NCBI GenBank assembly: GCA_002354805.1
Contig: DEMH01000009.1
Location: 744,001-808,000 of the forward strand
Origin: Gammaproteobacteria bacterium UBA2675
GTDB taxonomy: Bacteria > Pseudomonadota > Gammaproteobacteria > Pseudomonadales > Pseudohongiellaceae
Direction of reading: 5' to 3'
Length of the DNA: 64,000 nucleotides
Part shown: positions 17,202-26,924 of the stretch, piece after piece
Layout of the letters: every line of letters begins with the position of its first letter
Position numbering within the stretch: position 1 is the first letter of the stretch
Notes under the pieces: model-generated
Told to the model about the DNA's origin: nothing
What the model saw: the letters and a program-made list of their open reading frames with translations, nothing else
The model's database searches: none
Made by a program: the position numbers and the translations under genes

Positions 17202-17834
17202 ATGAAAAGAATCGCACCACTCCTGGCCGCCATCGCTCTGACTGGCATTTCAACGACTGCCCTGCCGCAGGACAACAGCCTCAGCTTTTTTATTACCAGC
17301 GTTGGCAGTGGCGATGGGGCTAACCTGGGAGGACTGGAAGGCGCTGACGCACATTGCGCGGTTCTGGCCGAAGAGGCTGGCGTTACCGGCAAAACCTGGC
17401 GAGCCTACCTCAGCGCTCAAGCCGCCAATGGCAATCCGGCTGTTAACGCGCGCGACCGTATCGGTGATGGTCCCTGGTACAACGCCAACGGTGTGCAGGT
17501 AGCCGCCAGTGTTGATGACCTGCACAGTGAGAACAATCAGCTGAGCAAAGAAAACTCTGTCGACGAAAACGGCAACGTTGTAAACGGTCGCGGCGACACG
17601 CCCAACCGTCACGATATCCTCACGGGCAGCACCGAAGATGGCTACGCCACGGATGCCACCTGCAATAACTGGACGTCCAATGGTGAAGGCAGTGCCCAGG
17701 TTGGCCATCATGATCGTACCGGTGGCGGCGCCAATCCGACATCCTGGAACAGTGCTCACGGCTCACGTGGCTGCAGCCAGGAGAACCTGGTCGGCACTGG
17801 CGGCGATGGGCTGTTTTACTGTTTTGCGCTATAA
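17202..17834 (+). CDS. Secreted lectin-fold-like protein
   Basis: 210 residues with a signal peptide (1-22, ending TALPQ). The mature part holds LGGLEGADAHCAVLAEEAG then TWRAYLS, WYNANG, DTPNRHDILTGS, CNNWTS and a C-terminal GGDGLFYCFAL. Such sequences occur in bacterial proteins with a C-type-lectin or endostatin-like fold (DUF1554/NC10-like); four Cys (CAVL, CNNW, CSQE, CFAL) could make two disulfides. Function is unknown; surface or matrix binding is a guess. A GGAG stands about 8 bases ahead of the ATG. Confidence 0.7.
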   Translation: MKRIAPLLAAIALTGISTTALPQDNSLSFFITSVGSGDGANLGGLEGADAHCAVLAEEAGVTGKTWRAYLSAQAANGNPAVNARDRIGDGPWYNANGVQVAASVDDLHSENNQLSKENSVDENGNVVNGRGDTPNRHDILTGSTEDGYATDATCNNWTSNGEGSAQVGHHDRTGGGANPTSWNSAHGSRGCSQENLVGTGGDGLFYCFAL

Positions 17835-17886
17835 GGCTGTCCATTAACCGTCGCGGCCCCGGCAGGCGGCCAACAGGAGCAGGCTC

Positions 17887-19332
17887 ATGAAAACCTTGCG
17901 TGGTGCCGGCATGGCACTTTCCACTGTGTTGATGTCCTTGTTGCTGCTGCCGCATGTTGTGGCCCAGCAAAGCGAACAGTACGACTACTGGGCGCACCAG
18001 CGCGCCATGATCCAGCGTGGCCAGCAGGCCATCTTTATGTGCAATGGCCTGTTTACCAGTGAACGGACGCTGGAGCAGGTCTTTGCTGATGAGCTGGCAT
18101 TTCTGCGTGAGCCAATCGGGACCGCGGCCGGCGGCGATTACCAGGTCGACTGGGAGCGTCGAGCTGTAGAAGTCGGTGCTGCTGATGGCGTACCTGTCAT
18201 GCGGGCGGTTTTTCGGGACGGTATTGGCTGCATCATCCTTGCACCGGATCAGACGCTGGCCGATATCGACACCCTGCCGCAATTGACGCTGCCGGCTCCG
18301 CCCGGTGATGCGGCGCAGATACCCTGGCCGGACGGTGACCTGATCGAATCAGACGAGCTGCCCGATAATATAAATGCCACTGCACTGCAGGCGGCTTCGG
18401 ACTGGGCGTTCGACCGACCCACCGCCGAGCAGAACACCATCAGTCTGTTGGTCGTCTATAAGGGCCAGATAATACTCGAGCGTTATGCGCCAGGTTTTGA
18501 CGCGAGTACTCGAACCAGAACCTGGTCCACTGCCAAGAGTATCGCCTCGACACTGATAGGCATGACGGTTGATGAGGGCCTGCTGGCGCTGGATGAGCCA
18601 CTGGACCTGGAATGGCTGCCAACAGTTGGTTCCCCCGACTCAGATCCTCGACAAAACATTACACTGCGCCATGTGCTGAACATGAGCAGCGGCCTGGAAA
18701 GCGTTGATAACAGCGGCATGGAATACGCTACCGGATCAGGTCTTTCCTATTGGGCCGGCGCCAGTTCGGTCAATGGTGCCCTGCAACGCGCCTTGATCCG
18801 CGCCCCCGGCACTCACTGGGATTACGAAAACTACGACACCCTGCTGGGCGTGTATGCCATGAAGCGGGCGCTGGGTGATGAGCAGGTCTACGCTGAATTC
18901 CCACGACGGGCGCTGCTCGACCGGATCGGCATGCGCAATACACTGATCAGCACCGACCGCTTTGGCGACTTTGTGCTGAGCAGTCAGGTTTATACCAATG
19001 CCAGAGACCTGGCGCGCTTTGGCTTGCTCTATCTCAATGGCGGGATGTGGAATGACCAGCGGCTTATTTCCGAGGAGTGGATTGCGTTCTCTCGCACGCC
19101 GGCGCCGGCAACCCTGGGTCGCGGCAGCCAGTACGGCGGTCAATGGTGGCTGGTGCCAGAAGGGCGCAATGATGTGCCGTCGGACGCTTACACCACCAAT
19201 GGCAACCGTGGGCAGTATACCGTGGTAGTACCGTCGCATGATCTGGTGATTGTCCGCCGCGGGCTGGACTACGGTCGCCAGGGTTTTAATCCCTGGGATT
19301 TGACTCGTGAAGTAATAAAAGCCATTCAATAG
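17887..19332 (+). CDS. Secreted serine hydrolase, class C beta-lactamase family
   Basis: 481 residues with a signal peptide (1-27, ending VVAQQ). The catalytic Ser and Lys are visible in the SxxK motif STAKSIAST (about residues 216-224), followed by the YxN motif in YENYDTLLG. The third box (KTG/HTG equivalent) seems to be represented by the GNRGQYT region near the C-terminus. The family covers beta-lactamases, esterases and D-aminopeptidases; here the mix of motifs gives no substrate. It starts 53 bases after the lectin-like gene, with CAGGAGCAGG upstream. Confidence 0.85.
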   Translation: MKTLRGAGMALSTVLMSLLLLPHVVAQQSEQYDYWAHQRAMIQRGQQAIFMCNGLFTSERTLEQVFADELAFLREPIGTAAGGDYQVDWERRAVEVGAADGVPVMRAVFRDGIGCIILAPDQTLADIDTLPQLTLPAPPGDAAQIPWPDGDLIESDELPDNINATALQAASDWAFDRPTAEQNTISLLVVYKGQIILERYAPGFDASTRTRTWSTAKSIASTLIGMTVDEGLLALDEPLDLEWLPTVGSPDSDPRQNITLRHVLNMSSGLESVDNSGMEYATGSGLSYWAGASSVNGALQRALIRAPGTHWDYENYDTLLGVYAMKRALGDEQVYAEFPRRALLDRIGMRNTLISTDRFGDFVLSSQVYTNARDLARFGLLYLNGGMWNDQRLISEEWIAFSRTPAPATLGRGSQYGGQWWLVPEGRNDVPSDAYTTNGNRGQYTVVVPSHDLVIVRRGLDYGRQGFNPWDLTREVIKAIQ

Positions 19333-19422
19333 CAGACAGACAGAATACAAAACACGGTCCATGACTGGACTGTGCTGCCAGGCACTCAATCAGAGAGCAA
19401 ACTGCCCAGGAGAAGGTGAACC

Positions 19423-20217
19423 ATGTCCAAACGTCTTGCTGTCATTACCGGTGCTACCAGTGGAATCGGTGCCGCCTACGCCAGGGCATTTGCCCGAAAA
19501 GGTTACGACCTGTTGCTCACGGGTCGCCGCGAGCAGGAGCTGACTGAACTGGCTGAGCACTTGCGTCAGGAGCACAGAGTGGGAGTGACTCTGCAGCTGG
19601 GCGATCTCTCCGATCCGCAGGACCGGCAGTCACTGGTGGAAACGATTGAGGCACTGCCGGAGCTAGACGCTCTGGTCAATAACGCCGGCTATGCCGAAGA
19701 CGGCAGGCTGGGAGAGGTGGCCTGGGATAAACATCAGGCACTGATCGATGTACACGTTGTGGCAACCACTCAGCTGTCCCACGCAGCGTTGCCCAATTTG
19801 CTCAAGTCCAAGGGCATGCTTATCAATGTCGCTTCGGTGGCCAGCTGGATACCAACCGGGCAGAGCGTACTGTACGGTCCCACCAAGGCTTATGTGCGCA
19901 GCTTTACCGAAAGTGTGGGGCTGGCCTATCGCCGCGATGGCCTGAAAGCCCTGGCGATCTGCCCGGGATTCACCATCACCGACTTTCACTCGCGAATGGG
20001 CATTGATCCGGACCGCTTCTACAAGAAAAAAGGATTCACCCGAGCCTGGACAGCCGACCAGGTGGTGGCACGATCATTCCAGGATATTGAAAAAGGCAAA
20101 CTGATCTCAATACAGGGCTGGAACTACCGGCTGCTGGTGTTTCTGATGCGGCATCTGCCGATGAGCTGGATGCTGGCTGCGCTTGGGCGTTCCGAGTCGG
20201 CCCGGTTCAGCAAATAA
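19423..20217 (+). CDS. Short-chain dehydrogenase/reductase
   Basis: 264 residues with a classical Rossmann SDR plan: TGATSGIG nucleotide-binding motif at residues 9-16, NNAG, the catalytic Ser in NVASVASW and the YxxxK in YGPTK. The Arg after the second strand (TGRREQEL) favours NADP(H). The C-terminal RHLPMSWMLAALGR is hydrophobic and basic, perhaps membrane-associated. Substrate unknown. AGGAGAAGG stands just before the start, and a strong hairpin follows the stop. Confidence 0.88.
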   Translation: MSKRLAVITGATSGIGAAYARAFARKGYDLLLTGRREQELTELAEHLRQEHRVGVTLQLGDLSDPQDRQSLVETIEALPELDALVNNAGYAEDGRLGEVAWDKHQALIDVHVVATTQLSHAALPNLLKSKGMLINVASVASWIPTGQSVLYGPTKAYVRSFTESVGLAYRRDGLKALAICPGFTITDFHSRMGIDPDRFYKKKGFTRAWTADQVVARSFQDIEKGKLISIQGWNYRLLVFLMRHLPMSWMLAALGRSESARFSK

Positions 20218-20229
20218 CAATATCACAGA

Positions 20230-20259
20230 GCAGGGCAGAGAGCGTTCTGCCCTGCAGGT
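20230..20259 (+). terminator. Hairpin after the SDR gene
   Basis: GCAGGGCAGA (20230-20239) pairs perfectly with TCTGCCCTGC (20246-20255) around a 6-base loop; AGGTTTTG follows. Stem strength is good, the T-run short. Confidence 0.65.
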
Positions 20260-20639
20260 TTTGCACATTGTTGTAGCATATTGTGACAAAACCTTAGCGT
20301 CGACGATTCGACTTGGTGCACCGGCTGCAAATTTTCCCCTTCAAATTCATATAAGTTCATCGTTCCGTCATATTGCGTAGTTTGCACTTTTGGTGCATAC
20401 GTAGCTCAATAACGGTGCTATTTTGATTCCCTTCAGCGCCGGGTATCACAACACTTTGCCGAATTATGCACTGAATTAGTGATTCATAAAATCCATCACG
20501 CCCCGTTTTGGATGCGAAGAATATGACCCTGTGTAACGGTTGTTATTTTCGCGGTGGCACGAAAGATGCTCCTGTCCTCCTGACTGCTTCAATGACGCCA
20601 GATTTCGCTGGACTTGACCTAGTGTATGAGGATTCCGAT
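20260..20639. promoter_or_regulatory. Long AT-rich leader of the TonB receptor gene with three inverted repeats
   Basis: About 380 bases without a supported gene. Three symmetric sites stand out: GGTGCACC at 20315-20322, TGCAC-N5-GTGCA at 20383-20397 and TGAAT-N5-ATTCA at 20472-20486. The first two share GGTGCA, so a dimeric regulator of receptor expression might bind both. The receptor frame is open back to 20508, but that part has no signal peptide and is not counted as coding. Confidence 0.4.
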
Positions 20640-23600
20640 ATGCCCACCAAGAATGACAAAGCATTCGCAAGAGCCGCTACACCCTTTAAATTAAAAGTGC
20701 TGTCCGCTGCCATATCCGTATCCATGTTTCCGGTTGCGGCGCCCGTTGCGTTCGCCCAGGATGAGCCGCAGCTGGAAGAGGTTGTAGTAACCGGGTCGCG
20801 TATCACTCGATTTGAAGGCGATTATGTTGCACCGGTATTATCGCTGGGCGCCGAGCAAATGGAACGCTCAGGTAAAGTAAACGTAGAGGATTTTGTCAGC
20901 GAAGTGGCTGCGCTGGTAGGTTCTGAAGGCTCGTATGAAGGAGCTGACGAGGGTGGCGCGATGACCGGTGTCAACGCCCTGAACATGCGAAACCTGGGAA
21001 CAAACCGTACGCTTGTGCTGGTCAATGGCCGGCGCCATGTCAGTGCCATCGCCACAGGTGAGCCTCTGGTGGATACCAATACCATTCCGACGGCGCTGAT
21101 TGAGCGCGTGGACGTGCTGACTGGCGGTGCCTCGGCGGTATACGGAGCTGATGCGGTCTCGGGTGCGGTCAACTTTGTGCTCAAGGATGATTTTGAAGGT
21201 TTTGACATGCGCACTCAGGGCAGCATATCGGATCGTGGTGACTCAGAGGATTATTACGCATCATTCGTCTGGGGCAGCAACTTTCATGAGGGGCGTGGCA
21301 ATGTAACCGGCAGCTACGAGTTCCGCAGGCAGGAGAAGCTCGAAATATTTGAGCGCGACTTTGGCCTGGAAAACCGCCAGTACCTGGTCAACAACCCTGC
21401 TGAATTCCGCCAGACGGACGACCCCAACGTACCTGACCGCATTGTAGCCGGACAGCGCCACTACATCTTTACATCACCCGCTGGTCGTTATGACATCATG
21501 GGAACCGACGCGACTACGGGAGAGGAGATTGGCTTTGGCGACCTGACCCTTAACTCGCAGGGCAACCCCTATCGATTGGGTACTCCTGTTTCCGGCGCAC
21601 ACTATATCGGTGAAGGCGGTGATGGTACGCCCACAGCATATTTCACCAACCAGTTTCTGCCGGAAACGGAAGTGCATTCGGTCAACGCGCTTGGTCGATA
21701 TGATCTGACGCCGGCCATGACGGCATTCACTGAATTAAAATATGTGAAGACGGACGCAGTCAGCCCAAGAAACTCCTCATTCACATCAGCTCTGGAACTG
21801 ACACTGGATAACCCATTCCTGTCAGACAGCTTCCGTGAGGTGCTGGCTGGCATCAACGATCCAACCATCAGCCTTGCGCGTGACGACCTGGAGATGCGTT
21901 CCGTCGATGACAATACGCGCGAAACATTCCGTGCGGTCGTAGGCCTGCGCGGTGATCTCACCGACTGGCTTAACTATGAAGTGTCTGCCAACTACGGACG
22001 AACAGACGTCCGGGCAAGCATTTCCAACATGCGCCGTGAGGACCGTTACTTTGCTGCCATTGATGCCGTTGTCGATCCTGCCACCGGACAACCGACATGT
22101 CGGTCGAATCTGGATCCGACCGCTGTGCCCCCTAATGACGATGTGGTGTCTTCGTGGAAGCCCACTGCCTGGGGTGTTCCCGCCAATATGACGTTCACCC
22201 CAGGGGCCAACAGCGGCTGTGTTCCATTCAATCCTTTCATAGATGGGACACCTGGGTATTTTGCGTCGGGCAATCTACCTGACTCTGCGCCCAACGCCGC
22301 GGCAATTGATTTCATCACTGGTAATGGTGTTCCACTTGTGAACCGCGGCAAGATTACACAGACAGTAATGAATGGTTTTGTCGCCGGCAACACGGGTGGT
22401 CTTGGACTTGAGTTGCCAGCTGGGCCGGTCGATTTTGTGTTTGGTGGTGAATACCGGGAAGAGAAGATCGTTAATGACATTAACGACATCAGTAGTAACA
22501 TCAACGCCCTGACACAGCTCAATTTTGAGCTGGACAGCAAGTCGTCTTACGATGTCAGTGAATTGTTTACGGAAGTATCAGTGCCAGTGTTTAACGACCT
22601 CGGCCCGTTCCTGCAGGCGCTGCGACTGGACGGCGCGTATCGTTTCTCCGACTATTCCACGATTGGTCAGACCAGTGCATTCAGCGTCGGTCTGAACTGG
22701 ACCCTGAACGACAACTTCATCGTGCGCGGCTCACACGGTCAGTCAGTGCGCTCGCCGAACCTGGAGGAACTGTTCTCACCGGACAACGAAGCCTCATTCC
22801 GTCCGGATGACGTGTGCGAACAGACCAACCTGGGCATTCAGACGCCCACCACTGTTGCCAACTGTGCGGCGGTGCTCAGTGCGCTCGGCGTTGACCCGGC
22901 GACCTTCATCAACGCCTACCCGGTGGGCCGGCCGGGTGTCATTGGTGGTAACCCCGACCTGATGGAGGAGACCGCAGATACTGATACCATAGGTCTGGTA
23001 TTTACGCCGACCTTCCTGCCTGACTTTGTTGCAACGCTGGATTACTGGAAGATATCCCTGGATCAGGGCATCCTTTATCCCAGCGATGACGAGATTGTTG
23101 AGCAGTGCTACAGCGCCGCAACACTGGATAACCCGTTCTGCTCCCTGTTCACGCGTGTCTCCCAGGGTATCGAGGGTGTCGTCGGTGTAGTTGACGCACT
23201 GGAACAGCGTCCCGTCAACGTGAGTCAGATTCAAACCTCAGGTTACGACTTCAGTCTCTCGTATCGCACTGAGCTCGGCTTTGACGCCGGATCCCTGTCG
23301 CTTTCCTTTGCGGGTACCAAACTTGAAGAACTGTTGACGCAGCCAACTGTTGCGCCGAGGCTGGTCGACGAAGTTGGTCAGGTGACCACGCTCCTGGGTG
23401 GTCAGGCACCGGAGTGGGTATTCAACCTGGATGCCGTCTGGGAGCGTGGGCCGATCTCACTGGCTTACGGTGCGCACTACCAGAGCGGGCTGGATCGCTT
23501 CACGGCTGAAGAAATCCAGCGCTCACCAGATATCTCTGAACTGCTGGGCACCAGGAACCTGTTTGTCCATGACATACAGGCAGACTACCGCTTCAGCGAG

Positions 23601-23750
23601 GGGCTGCGCGCCTACGCTGGTGTCAATAACCTTAGCGATCGCATGCCCGATGTCACATATCTGAATGTGCCAGTTGGCGCCCGTGGTCGTGTTGTGTATT
23701 TAGGCCTGAACGTCAGCTTTGAAAGTCTGTCGGGATTCGGCTTCCTGTAA
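20640..23750 (+). CDS. TonB-dependent outer membrane receptor
   Basis: 1036 residues. Signal peptide with a long twin-charged lead (cut near VAFAQDEP), TonB box EEVVVTGSRI directly after it, plug domain (about 45-170, with LRNLGTNRTLVLVNGRR-like strand and YGADAVSGAVNF), then a 22-strand barrel ending in YLGLNVSFESLSGFGFL. It takes up a large or scarce substrate using TonB energy; the ligand is not evident. Start chosen at 20640 rather than 20508, since GAGGA lies 7 bases upstream and the signal peptide begins there. The TAATG junction couples it to the sulfotransferase-like gene. Confidence 0.92.
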   Translation: MPTKNDKAFARAATPFKLKVLSAAISVSMFPVAAPVAFAQDEPQLEEVVVTGSRITRFEGDYVAPVLSLGAEQMERSGKVNVEDFVSEVAALVGSEGSYEGADEGGAMTGVNALNMRNLGTNRTLVLVNGRRHVSAIATGEPLVDTNTIPTALIERVDVLTGGASAVYGADAVSGAVNFVLKDDFEGFDMRTQGSISDRGDSEDYYASFVWGSNFHEGRGNVTGSYEFRRQEKLEIFERDFGLENRQYLVNNPAEFRQTDDPNVPDRIVAGQRHYIFTSPAGRYDIMGTDATTGEEIGFGDLTLNSQGNPYRLGTPVSGAHYIGEGGDGTPTAYFTNQFLPETEVHSVNALGRYDLTPAMTAFTELKYVKTDAVSPRNSSFTSALELTLDNPFLSDSFREVLAGINDPTISLARDDLEMRSVDDNTRETFRAVVGLRGDLTDWLNYEVSANYGRTDVRASISNMRREDRYFAAIDAVVDPATGQPTCRSNLDPTAVPPNDDVVSSWKPTAWGVPANMTFTPGANSGCVPFNPFIDGTPGYFASGNLPDSAPNAAAIDFITGNGVPLVNRGKITQTVMNGFVAGNTGGLGLELPAGPVDFVFGGEYREEKIVNDINDISSNINALTQLNFELDSKSSYDVSELFTEVSVPVFNDLGPFLQALRLDGAYRFSDYSTIGQTSAFSVGLNWTLNDNFIVRGSHGQSVRSPNLEELFSPDNEASFRPDDVCEQTNLGIQTPTTVANCAAVLSALGVDPATFINAYPVGRPGVIGGNPDLMEETADTDTIGLVFTPTFLPDFVATLDYWKISLDQGILYPSDDEIVEQCYSAATLDNPFCSLFTRVSQGIEGVVGVVDALEQRPVNVSQIQTSGYDFSLSYRTELGFDAGSLSLSFAGTKLEELLTQPTVAPRLVDEVGQVTTLLGGQAPEWVFNLDAVWERGPISLAYGAHYQSGLDRFTAEEIQRSPDISELLGTRNLFVHDIQADYRFSEGLRAYAGVNNLSDRMPDVTYLNVPVGARGRVVYLGLNVSFESLSGFGFL

Positions 23751-25261
23751 TGGAACTGGCGCAGTTGCCTCAGCAAGGCGCCTCACAGGCATGGACGCCT
23801 GCCTGCTTCCGCGCTGCACGCTCGCGGAACTGGCCACTCATGCAACAGATTGCGACTGCCTGGACACGCGCCGAACCTGACTCGGTGCAGGCCTGGCAGT
23901 CGCTTTCGCATGCCTGCTTTGAACAAAAACTTTTCACCGAATCGCTGGATGCCTTCTATGTTGTTCTTTCGCTGGATCCGGAGAACTTCCGGCAACATGT
24001 CAGTGCGGCACGGATTGCAACAGCCGCAGAGCGTTTTGAACGGGCACAGCGTCACCTGGCGATGGCAGACCGCCTGCAGCCGGGCGCCAGTGAAGTGCTG
24101 CTGGCATCGTGCCGACTGAACTACCTGACGGGCAATCTGCATCAGGCGGAGCAGGATTGCCGGCAGGCGCTGGCTGCCAGCCCAACGCTGGTGCCTGCCT
24201 ACATCACGCTTGGGCAATTGTGTCAGGGGCGCCTGCGACGTGAAGAGCTGGTGGCCATTCAGCGCCTGCTTGCGCAGACCTGGCTGCATCCCGAGTATCG
24301 CGCAGCGCTGCTGTTTACCTTGGGCGAGGCATTGGATCACGCTGGCGAATATGGTGCTGCCTTCTCTGCCTGGCAGCAGGCAAATCGTGTGAACATGCAG
24401 TTGAGTCAGCAGGAAGGGCTTAGCTATCAGCGCGCCGAGCAGGAGCAGGAGCTGGACATACTCATATCCCTGTACCCATCTGGCAGTGCAAATCCCGTTA
24501 GTCACTATAAGGCTGCAGGCAAGGAGTCACCGCAACCGATATTTGTCCTCGGTATGCCGCGCTCGGGCACCACGCTGATTGAATCCATACTGGCTTCGCA
24601 TTCGACAGTGCATGGTGGCGGTGAACTGCCGACGTTGCCCGAGATACACGATGAATTAATTACCATGGCGCGTCGTATTGGCATCGAAGAGACGCGCAGC
24701 GTCATGCAGCGAAAACTGGCGCGCTGGCGCAAGGCCTATCTGGCTGCATTGCCAGCACCAGCTGATGGCGACGAAGGAGAGAAACCAAAGTGGGTCGTCG
24801 ACAAGCAACCGTTGAACTTCCGCTCAATTGGCCTGATACGCCTGCTGTTTCCCGACTCTCCGATCATCGCCACCGAGCGTGATGCCTTGGAGATTGGCCT
24901 GTCGATTTACCGCCACGATTTCTCGAAGAACTGGCCCTGCGCCCACCGGCTGGAAGATATTGGCCATTACCTCGGCCTGCACCGCCGATTGATGGCGCAC
25001 TGGTACGCATTGGCACCGAACCACATTCATCGACTCGAGCATGCGGACATGATAAAAGATTCATCTGCGGAGATTCGAAGCCTGCTGGCATTTGCCGGTT
25101 TGTCTGAAGAGCCGGCCTGTTATGAACCACATAAAACTAAGCGGGCGGTGAGTACCTTCAGCGCTGTTCAGGTCAGACAGCCAGTCTCAGCTGCTTTCAG
25201 CGGACGTGCCAGACATTATGTGTCGTACCTGGAACCTTTGAAGAAGAATCTTTCCACGTGA
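23750..25261 (+). CDS. TPR-sulfotransferase fusion protein
   Basis: 503 residues. The first about 240 are helix-turn-helix repeats of TPR type (for example QAWQSLSHACFEQKLFTESL and VPAYITLGQLCQG). The C-terminal half is a sulfotransferase domain with the PAPS 5'-phosphosulfate loop FVLGMPRSGTTLIESILASH (about 264-283) and the later DKQPLNFRSIGLI. Such enzymes move sulfate from PAPS to an acceptor, here perhaps a peptide or sugar presented to the TPRs. ATG overlaps the receptor stop by one base, and the oxygenase gene follows. The trio recurs in my memory of TonB-receptor loci of marine and freshwater bacteria, but that is recall, not a search. Confidence 0.85.
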   Translation: MELAQLPQQGASQAWTPACFRAARSRNWPLMQQIATAWTRAEPDSVQAWQSLSHACFEQKLFTESLDAFYVVLSLDPENFRQHVSAARIATAAERFERAQRHLAMADRLQPGASEVLLASCRLNYLTGNLHQAEQDCRQALAASPTLVPAYITLGQLCQGRLRREELVAIQRLLAQTWLHPEYRAALLFTLGEALDHAGEYGAAFSAWQQANRVNMQLSQQEGLSYQRAEQEQELDILISLYPSGSANPVSHYKAAGKESPQPIFVLGMPRSGTTLIESILASHSTVHGGGELPTLPEIHDELITMARRIGIEETRSVMQRKLARWRKAYLAALPAPADGDEGEKPKWVVDKQPLNFRSIGLIRLLFPDSPIIATERDALEIGLSIYRHDFSKNWPCAHRLEDIGHYLGLHRRLMAHWYALAPNHIHRLEHADMIKDSSAEIRSLLAFAGLSEEPACYEPHKTKRAVSTFSAVQVRQPVSAAFSGRARHYVSYLEPLKKNLST

Positions 25262-25307
25262 ACGTATCCGTTTAAGAAGACAGTCCGCTACACCCGCCAG
25301 GAGAACC

Positions 25308-25982
25308 ATGGGCCAGCTTATTCAAATGTTCAGCCACCCGGTCATCACCATCGATGACTTCCCGGAGCTGGACGCAATTGCCGACAAATTCTACGACAAG
25401 GCCATGCAGCTGAAGGCAGAGTATCCGGATGCCGGCCTGATCAGTGACGCCTGGCACAGTGGTCTGCGAGCAAAAAGCCCGCGGGATATTGAACAACACG
25501 GTTTTACGTCATTCTACAACGTCAACCTGGTTAACCGGCCTGACTTTGAATTCATGAACCGTGCCGCCATGGCCGTGTTTGGTGAATACATGCGGATAGT
25601 CGGCAAGCCTGAGGTGGGCATGCATTTGGGCAGTGCCTGGGCGTCCATCTATGGGCGCGGCCATTACATCCCGCAACACACCCATCCGATGGCACATTTG
25701 AGCATGGTGTTTTATGCGGCGGCGACCGAAGGGACTGGTCAGTTGATTTTTGAAAATCCGGCGCGCGGGCATTTTCAGCATTTCTATCCGCCAGAAATCT
25801 GCTGGATGCCTTACCGTTTCAGTGTGCAGCCCAAAAAGGGGCTGTTTGTGGTGTTCCCCAGCTATCTTGCACACAACACCGAACCCCATCAGAGCGACGA
25901 GTATCGTGTGATTTACTCAGCCAATGTGCAGTTGGCCTTCTGCAAGCCAACCGACGCCGATAGAAATGTGATGCAGGGCTGA
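25308..25982 (+). CDS. 2OG-Fe(II) oxygenase-like protein
   Basis: 224 residues resembling the TIGR02466-like branch of 2-oxoglutarate/iron oxygenases. The fold signature is a beta-strand pair with QHTHPMAHLSMVFYA (His124, His126), the ENP segment, a distal His in LAHNTEPHQSDEYRVIY and the Arg that binds 2-oxoglutarate. Unlike the usual HxD...H triad, the first motif reads HTH, so the metal set should be checked. AGGAG lies 5 bases before the ATG. Its place after the receptor and sulfotransferase suggests modification of the same ligand or peptide. Confidence 0.7.
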   Translation: MGQLIQMFSHPVITIDDFPELDAIADKFYDKAMQLKAEYPDAGLISDAWHSGLRAKSPRDIEQHGFTSFYNVNLVNRPDFEFMNRAAMAVFGEYMRIVGKPEVGMHLGSAWASIYGRGHYIPQHTHPMAHLSMVFYAAATEGTGQLIFENPARGHFQHFYPPEICWMPYRFSVQPKKGLFVVFPSYLAHNTEPHQSDEYRVIYSANVQLAFCKPTDADRNVMQG

Positions 25983-26125
25983 AACCGGCAATATTGACAC
26001 GGATGGTCAATTGCTTGAGACCCTCAGTCAACCCTTCTTGCTTGACCCAATGCTACGCTTCCCTTTGAAGAGAATCTGTCGAAGACAGGTTCGGGCCGTA
26101 TTGGTTTCACTGAGGGTTGCAGATA

Positions 26126-26905
26126 ATGGACAGACAACAAAGCGGTTTCACGCTGATCGAGATGTCAATTGTGCTTGTCATCATTGGCGTCATCATGGGT
26201 GCCGTCGCTATCGGTACCGGTTTGCAGCGAGACGCTGAATACAAGCGCATCAAACAGACCTACCTGGATCCATGGGTTCAGGCCTATAACTCATACTACC
26301 AGAGAACCGGTGTAGTGATTGGTGACAACCAGGTAGAGCCGCGGCTGATGGTCAATGGTGAGCGCTATACGGCTGCCGGCGGCGCACCCATCTCCGGTGG
26401 CAACATGACTGCCGTCACGGCCCCGAATGCCGTTTGTCGTGGTGCTGCCGGGCAGAACATGGCGCGTGGATTTACGGCTGGTACCGATCCCAGTATCCGA
26501 GACCTGATGGCGCAGGCGGGTGTACGTATGCCGGCCGGTCGAGCCGTAGGATCAGAGGATCGCTACGCGTATCTTGATTCCAATGGTAACCCGCAGGAAC
26601 TGCAGGTCTGCTTTCAGTGGAACAATCCTGGCACTGCCTCTGGCGCGGGAAATGTCCTTGTCCTGACTGGATTGACACCTGATCTTGCCAGAGCGCTGGA
26701 TCAGATGATCGATGGGGTAGCCGATGCGCAGGAAGGCGTTTTCCGGCAGGAAGGAATCGCAAATGGCACCGCCAATCAGGCAGGGGTGCAATGGGAGGGA
26801 AACAACCAGCAGAACATCACTCAAACAGGGGCCGCTACTGGCGGCAGCGCATTGAATGAGGACCAGGTTCTTGTCGTCACTGCTCATTACAAGATGAACC
26901 AGTAA
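26126..26905 (+). CDS. Prepilin-like protein, compact family (member 1)
   Basis: 259 residues with a short leader and class III prepilin signal: cut after Gly7 in QQSG|FTLIE, with Glu at +5 and a hydrophobic helix to about residue 32. The soluble part shares with the genes at 26925 and 40815 a block RTGVVIGDNQ, the stretch GRAVGSEDRYAYLDSNGNPQ, one Cys in LQVCFQW and LTPDLARALDQMIDGV. This set is unlike the usual GspG/H/I/J/K, PilA or MshA families I know. The frame extends to a TTG at 26117, but ATG at 26126 follows GAGGG by 9 bases. First gene of the pilus operon. Confidence 0.85.
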   Translation: MDRQQSGFTLIEMSIVLVIIGVIMGAVAIGTGLQRDAEYKRIKQTYLDPWVQAYNSYYQRTGVVIGDNQVEPRLMVNGERYTAAGGAPISGGNMTAVTAPNAVCRGAAGQNMARGFTAGTDPSIRDLMAQAGVRMPAGRAVGSEDRYAYLDSNGNPQELQVCFQWNNPGTASGAGNVLVLTGLTPDLARALDQMIDGVADAQEGVFRQEGIANGTANQAGVQWEGNNQQNITQTGAATGGSALNEDQVLVVTAHYKMNQ

Positions 26906-26924
26906 GTGTTACGGAGAATCAAGA

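Noticed and set aside
20508..20639. N-terminal extension of the TonB receptor
   Set aside because: Open by chance; no signal peptide at that start, while 20640 has GAGGA and a signal peptide.
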